A stretch of 6,970 bases of DNA from Ruminococcus sp. UBA946 (GTDB lineage Bacteria > Bacillota > Clostridia > Oscillospirales > Ruminococcaceae), in contig DBCY01000020.1 in NCBI GenBank assembly GCA_002293295.1, positions 1,621-8,590 of the forward strand. Direction: 5' to 3'. Both the position numbers and the translations under genes were made by a program. The notes beneath the pieces are model-generated. The model was not told the origin of the DNA. It did no database searches and saw only the letters and a list, made by a program, of their open reading frames with translations. Of the stretch, positions 5,136 through 6,970 are shown piece after piece; position 1 is the first letter of the stretch; every line of letters begins with the position of its first letter.

Positions 5136-6866
5136 TTATTCGTCACCTTCAGAAGCGGTATTTTCCTCAACGAAAACGGGAGCGCCGTCATAAAGAGTGG
5201 TATTGTCGGTAAGAATAAGCATGCCGCCGGTTAAGCCTTCGCCTGAAATCTCGGCTTCAAAATCCGTTTCCATACCTACGGTTACAGGCAGGGCTTTTGC
5301 TTCATATCCTCCGTTGGTTTTTTCGGCAATGTAAATTATATCGTTTCCGTCCTCATCTACCGTTATAATATCGTACATAACCCCGTATACGTCGGTTTTT
5401 TCCTCTGTAATTACGGACAGCTTTGCGGTCATGCCAATCAGAAGCTCCGTGTCTTTTGAAAGAACCGATATTTCTATTGCGAATGTTCCAGCCGCCTGGG
5501 AACCGCCTGTCTCTGATTTTTCGGCGGTAGGCGCAATTTTGGATATAATTCCGTCATATTCTGCGCCGCTTATGGCGTCGGATTTTATGGTAACGGGCAT
5601 TCCAAGCTCAAAAGCGGTAATATCATACTCGGAAACAGACGCGGTTATTTTCAGGTTTTCGGTATCCTCTACGGTAAAAAGCACGCCGCTCGGGATACTT
5701 CCCTCAACCGCGCCTACCGAGGTCACCGTTCCGTCGGCAGGGGCTTTTATAACGGAGTCCTCAAGCTTTGCCTTGTAGCTTTCAAGGATAATAACCTGAG
5801 AATCGTTGACCGTAGACAGAGTCCTTTCCTTTTCGGCGCTTACCTTTAAGGACGCAAGGCTTGCGTCGGATTCCTTCACGGCGAGATTATAGTTATTAAC
5901 CGCATTTTCATAGGCAACCTGAGCGTTTGTCAGGATGCTTTTAAAATTCTGAACAGTTTCGTCCCTGCTCCGTTCGGTGGATTCCGATGTATCCAGAACG
6001 CTTTGAAGCGATATTTCCGCGCTTTCAACAGCCTTTTCGGCAGCCGTAAGCTGCTGCTGAGCGGCGTCCAGCTTTTCAGAGTTGGCGTCGTCAATCGTCT
6101 TCTTTACCTTTTCATAGGCAAGCTTTGCGTCGTTGTATTTTTTTATGGGTTCCGAGTCGGGCGGGAGAATCATCTTGTATTCGTTTCTTTCCCATAAAGC
6201 GTCTTCCATTGCCTTTTTCTCCGCTCTTATGGCATAATAATCCTCGCTGTCAACGGTTTCCTTTACCTCGTTATAATTATTCTGATAATACGCCAGGTCT
6301 TCTTTTGCGCTTTTCAGGGTTAATTCCGCCGATTTAAGCTGTGTTTCGGAATCAAGGTTTTTGCCTTCAAGCGCGTTATTATAGTCAAGCTCGGCTTTTT
6401 CGAGCGTAAGTTTTGCGTTTTCAAGGGACTGTTCCGCATTGACAATCACAGTGTCGGTTCCGTCCCGGCTTTTATCAAGGGCGTCCTGATACCTCTTTTC
6501 AGCGTCGGAAAGCTGATATTCGGAATTGATATTATTACTGTCAATAACCGCCTGCTGCTGAAGAATCTGATTCTGAAGCTCCTCCGTATTGAGGGTGCAT
6601 AGAATATCGCCTTTCTTAACGGTATCCCCTATTTCAACATTAACCGATTCAACGGGATAATTCTGACTTGAAAAAACCCGGTTAAGATTTGTGCTTTCTA
6701 CGGTGCCGGTCAATGAAATCGCATTCTGCAGCGTCTTTTTTTCCAAAGCCGTCACATCGGCATAAACGGTGGCGGAAGCGGCTTTGCCCAAAGCGGAAAT
6801 AGCGACTGCGACTACTGCGACGCCTGCGATAACTGATACGGGAATAATAATTTTTCTTGCTTTCAA
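5136..6866 (-). CDS. Membrane-fusion (HlyD/MacA/YknX-like) adaptor with long coiled-coil hairpin
   Basis: The protein has 576 residues from TTG at 6866, chosen because AAGGA (6880-6876) lies 9 nt upstream. In-frame starts further up (TTG at 6905, ATG at 6884) lack a ribosome site. Residues 5-26 form a single signal-anchor helix (KIIIPVSVIAGVAVVAVAIS). The first half of the lipoyl-like domain is at about 63-95 (VEIGDTVKKGDILCTLN) and the second half at about 371-400 (SVIKAPADGTVTSVGAVEG). Between them lie about 275 residues of Ala/Glu/Lys/Leu-rich helix with repeated motifs such as AELTLKSAKEDL, a hairpin interrupted near 205-240 by the less regular tip EDYY to LPPDSEP. Beta-barrel and membrane-proximal domains follow at about 405-565. 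MacA and YknX are nearer 370-400 residues, so the hairpin is the extra length. It is the first gene of the pump operon. The extracytoplasmic partner, if any, is unknown. Confidence 0.92.
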   Translation of the reverse strand: MKARKIIIPVSVIAGVAVVAVAISALGKAASATVYADVTALEKKTLQNAISLTGTVESTNLNRVFSSQNYPVESVNVEIGDTVKKGDILCTLNTEELQNQILQQQAVIDSNNINSEYQLSDAEKRYQDALDKSRDGTDTVIVNAEQSLENAKLTLEKAELDYNNALEGKNLDSETQLKSAELTLKSAKEDLAYYQNNYNEVKETVDSEDYYAIRAEKKAMEDALWERNEYKMILPPDSEPIKKYNDAKLAYEKVKKTIDDANSEKLDAAQQQLTAAEKAVESAEISLQSVLDTSESTERSRDETVQNFKSILTNAQVAYENAVNNYNLAVKESDASLASLKVSAEKERTLSTVNDSQVIILESYKAKLEDSVIKAPADGTVTSVGAVEGSIPSGVLFTVEDTENLKITASVSEYDITAFELGMPVTIKSDAISGAEYDGIISKIAPTAEKSETGGSQAAGTFAIEISVLSKDTELLIGMTAKLSVITEEKTDVYGVMYDIITVDEDGNDIIYIAEKTNGGYEAKALPVTVGMETDFEAEISGEGLTGGMLILTDNTTLYDGAPVFVEENTASEGDE

Positions 6867-6875
6867 AATAGACCA

Positions 6876-6880
6876 TCCTT
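6876..6880 (-). promoter_or_regulatory. Shine-Dalgarno site fixing the adaptor TTG start
   Basis: AAGGA on the minus strand lies 9 nt before TTG at 6866. The ATG formed by its last base plus TG (6876-6874) is out of frame with the adaptor. Confidence 0.72.
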
Positions 6881-6912
6881 CCATATGTAAAAATACATTT
6901 TTCAAATATTTA

Positions 6913-6937
6913 TATTATACATTGTATAATAATATAC
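6913..6937. promoter_or_regulatory. Palindromic operator candidate over the efflux operon start site
   Basis: TATTATAC-ATT-GTATAATA (6913-6931) is a perfect 19-bp inverted repeat. Its right arm is shared with a second repeat, GTATA-4-TATAC (6924-6937), which reaches into the -10 box. Three half-sites of the form TATAC/GTATA therefore cover roughly -10 to +15 of the promoter, the usual place for a repressor. The core has the 7-1-7 form TTATACA-T-TGTATAA. GntR/YtrA, MarR and Fur-superfamily regulators all use AT-rich sites of this general kind, and the sequence alone does not decide between them. No regulator gene is within the window; one could lie upstream, beyond 6970. Confidence 0.6.
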
Positions 6938-6959
6938 CATAAAATAAACTATTTGTCAA
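6931..6959 (-). promoter_or_regulatory. Sigma-A promoter of the efflux operon (extended -10)
   Basis: On the minus strand TTGACA (6959-6954) is a perfect -35. After 17 bp comes TATATT (6936-6931), a 5/6 match to the -10, preceded by TG one base away (TGGTATATT), which is the extended -10 motif. Transcription would start near 6924 and give a leader of about 55-60 nt before the adaptor start at 6866. Confidence 0.85.
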
Positions 6960-6970
6960 CTATTTCAGAA

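Noticed and set aside
1..6970. CRISPR array, riboswitch, toxin-antitoxin pair or prophage genes
   Set aside because: No regularly spaced repeats, no leader structure I recognise, and no gene of those kinds on either strand.

Overview
This window looks like a chromosomal segment of an anaerobic low-to-mid GC Bacillota, most likely a gut Clostridia or Oscillospiraceae relative. The reasons are TTG start codons behind AGGA-type Shine-Dalgarno sites, AT-rich consensus sigma-A promoters, a three-part efflux pump of the type Gram-positive bacteria run without an outer-membrane channel, and Clostridia-like protein sequences. Species identity is inference. Every intact gene is on the minus strand, so the window reads from right to left.

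Right half (6959 down to 2671). A strong promoter (TTGACA, 17 bp, TG-extended TATATT) has a perfect 19-bp palindrome just downstream of its -10 box. It drives a membrane-fusion adaptor with an unusually long coiled-coil hairpin, then a MacB/LolD-type ATPase, then an FtsX/MacB-type permease. Together these make a MacAB/YknXYZ-like export system: the ATPase powers the permease, and the adaptor couples to it outside the membrane. About 100 bp further on is a small acidic protein with two glycine-zipper helices, possibly an accessory membrane protein.

Left half (2518 down to 386). This holds a second transporter of the DrrA/DrrB (ABC-2) type. Its ATPase and permease genes are separated by about 610 bp of decayed coding sequence: the first 40% or so of a second MacB-type ATPase, which overlaps the DrrA-like stop by ATGA and carries a nonsense codon just before its Walker A motif, joined abruptly to the last 68 codons of an alpha/beta hydrolase. 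A perfect AAACCG-2-CGGTTT inverted repeat precedes the permease gene and may be a TetR-type operator.

Left edge (385 down to 1). A short plus-strand remnant resembling the N-terminus of an IS5-type transposase is followed by a perfect consensus promoter on the minus strand, which drives a tRNA gene cut off by the window edge.

I see no CRISPR array, phage module, toxin-antitoxin pair or clearly new system. The most notable items are the decayed ATPase/hydrolase chimera inside the DrrAB-like locus, the long-hairpin adaptor, the duplicated glycine-zipper protein and the palindromic control sites.
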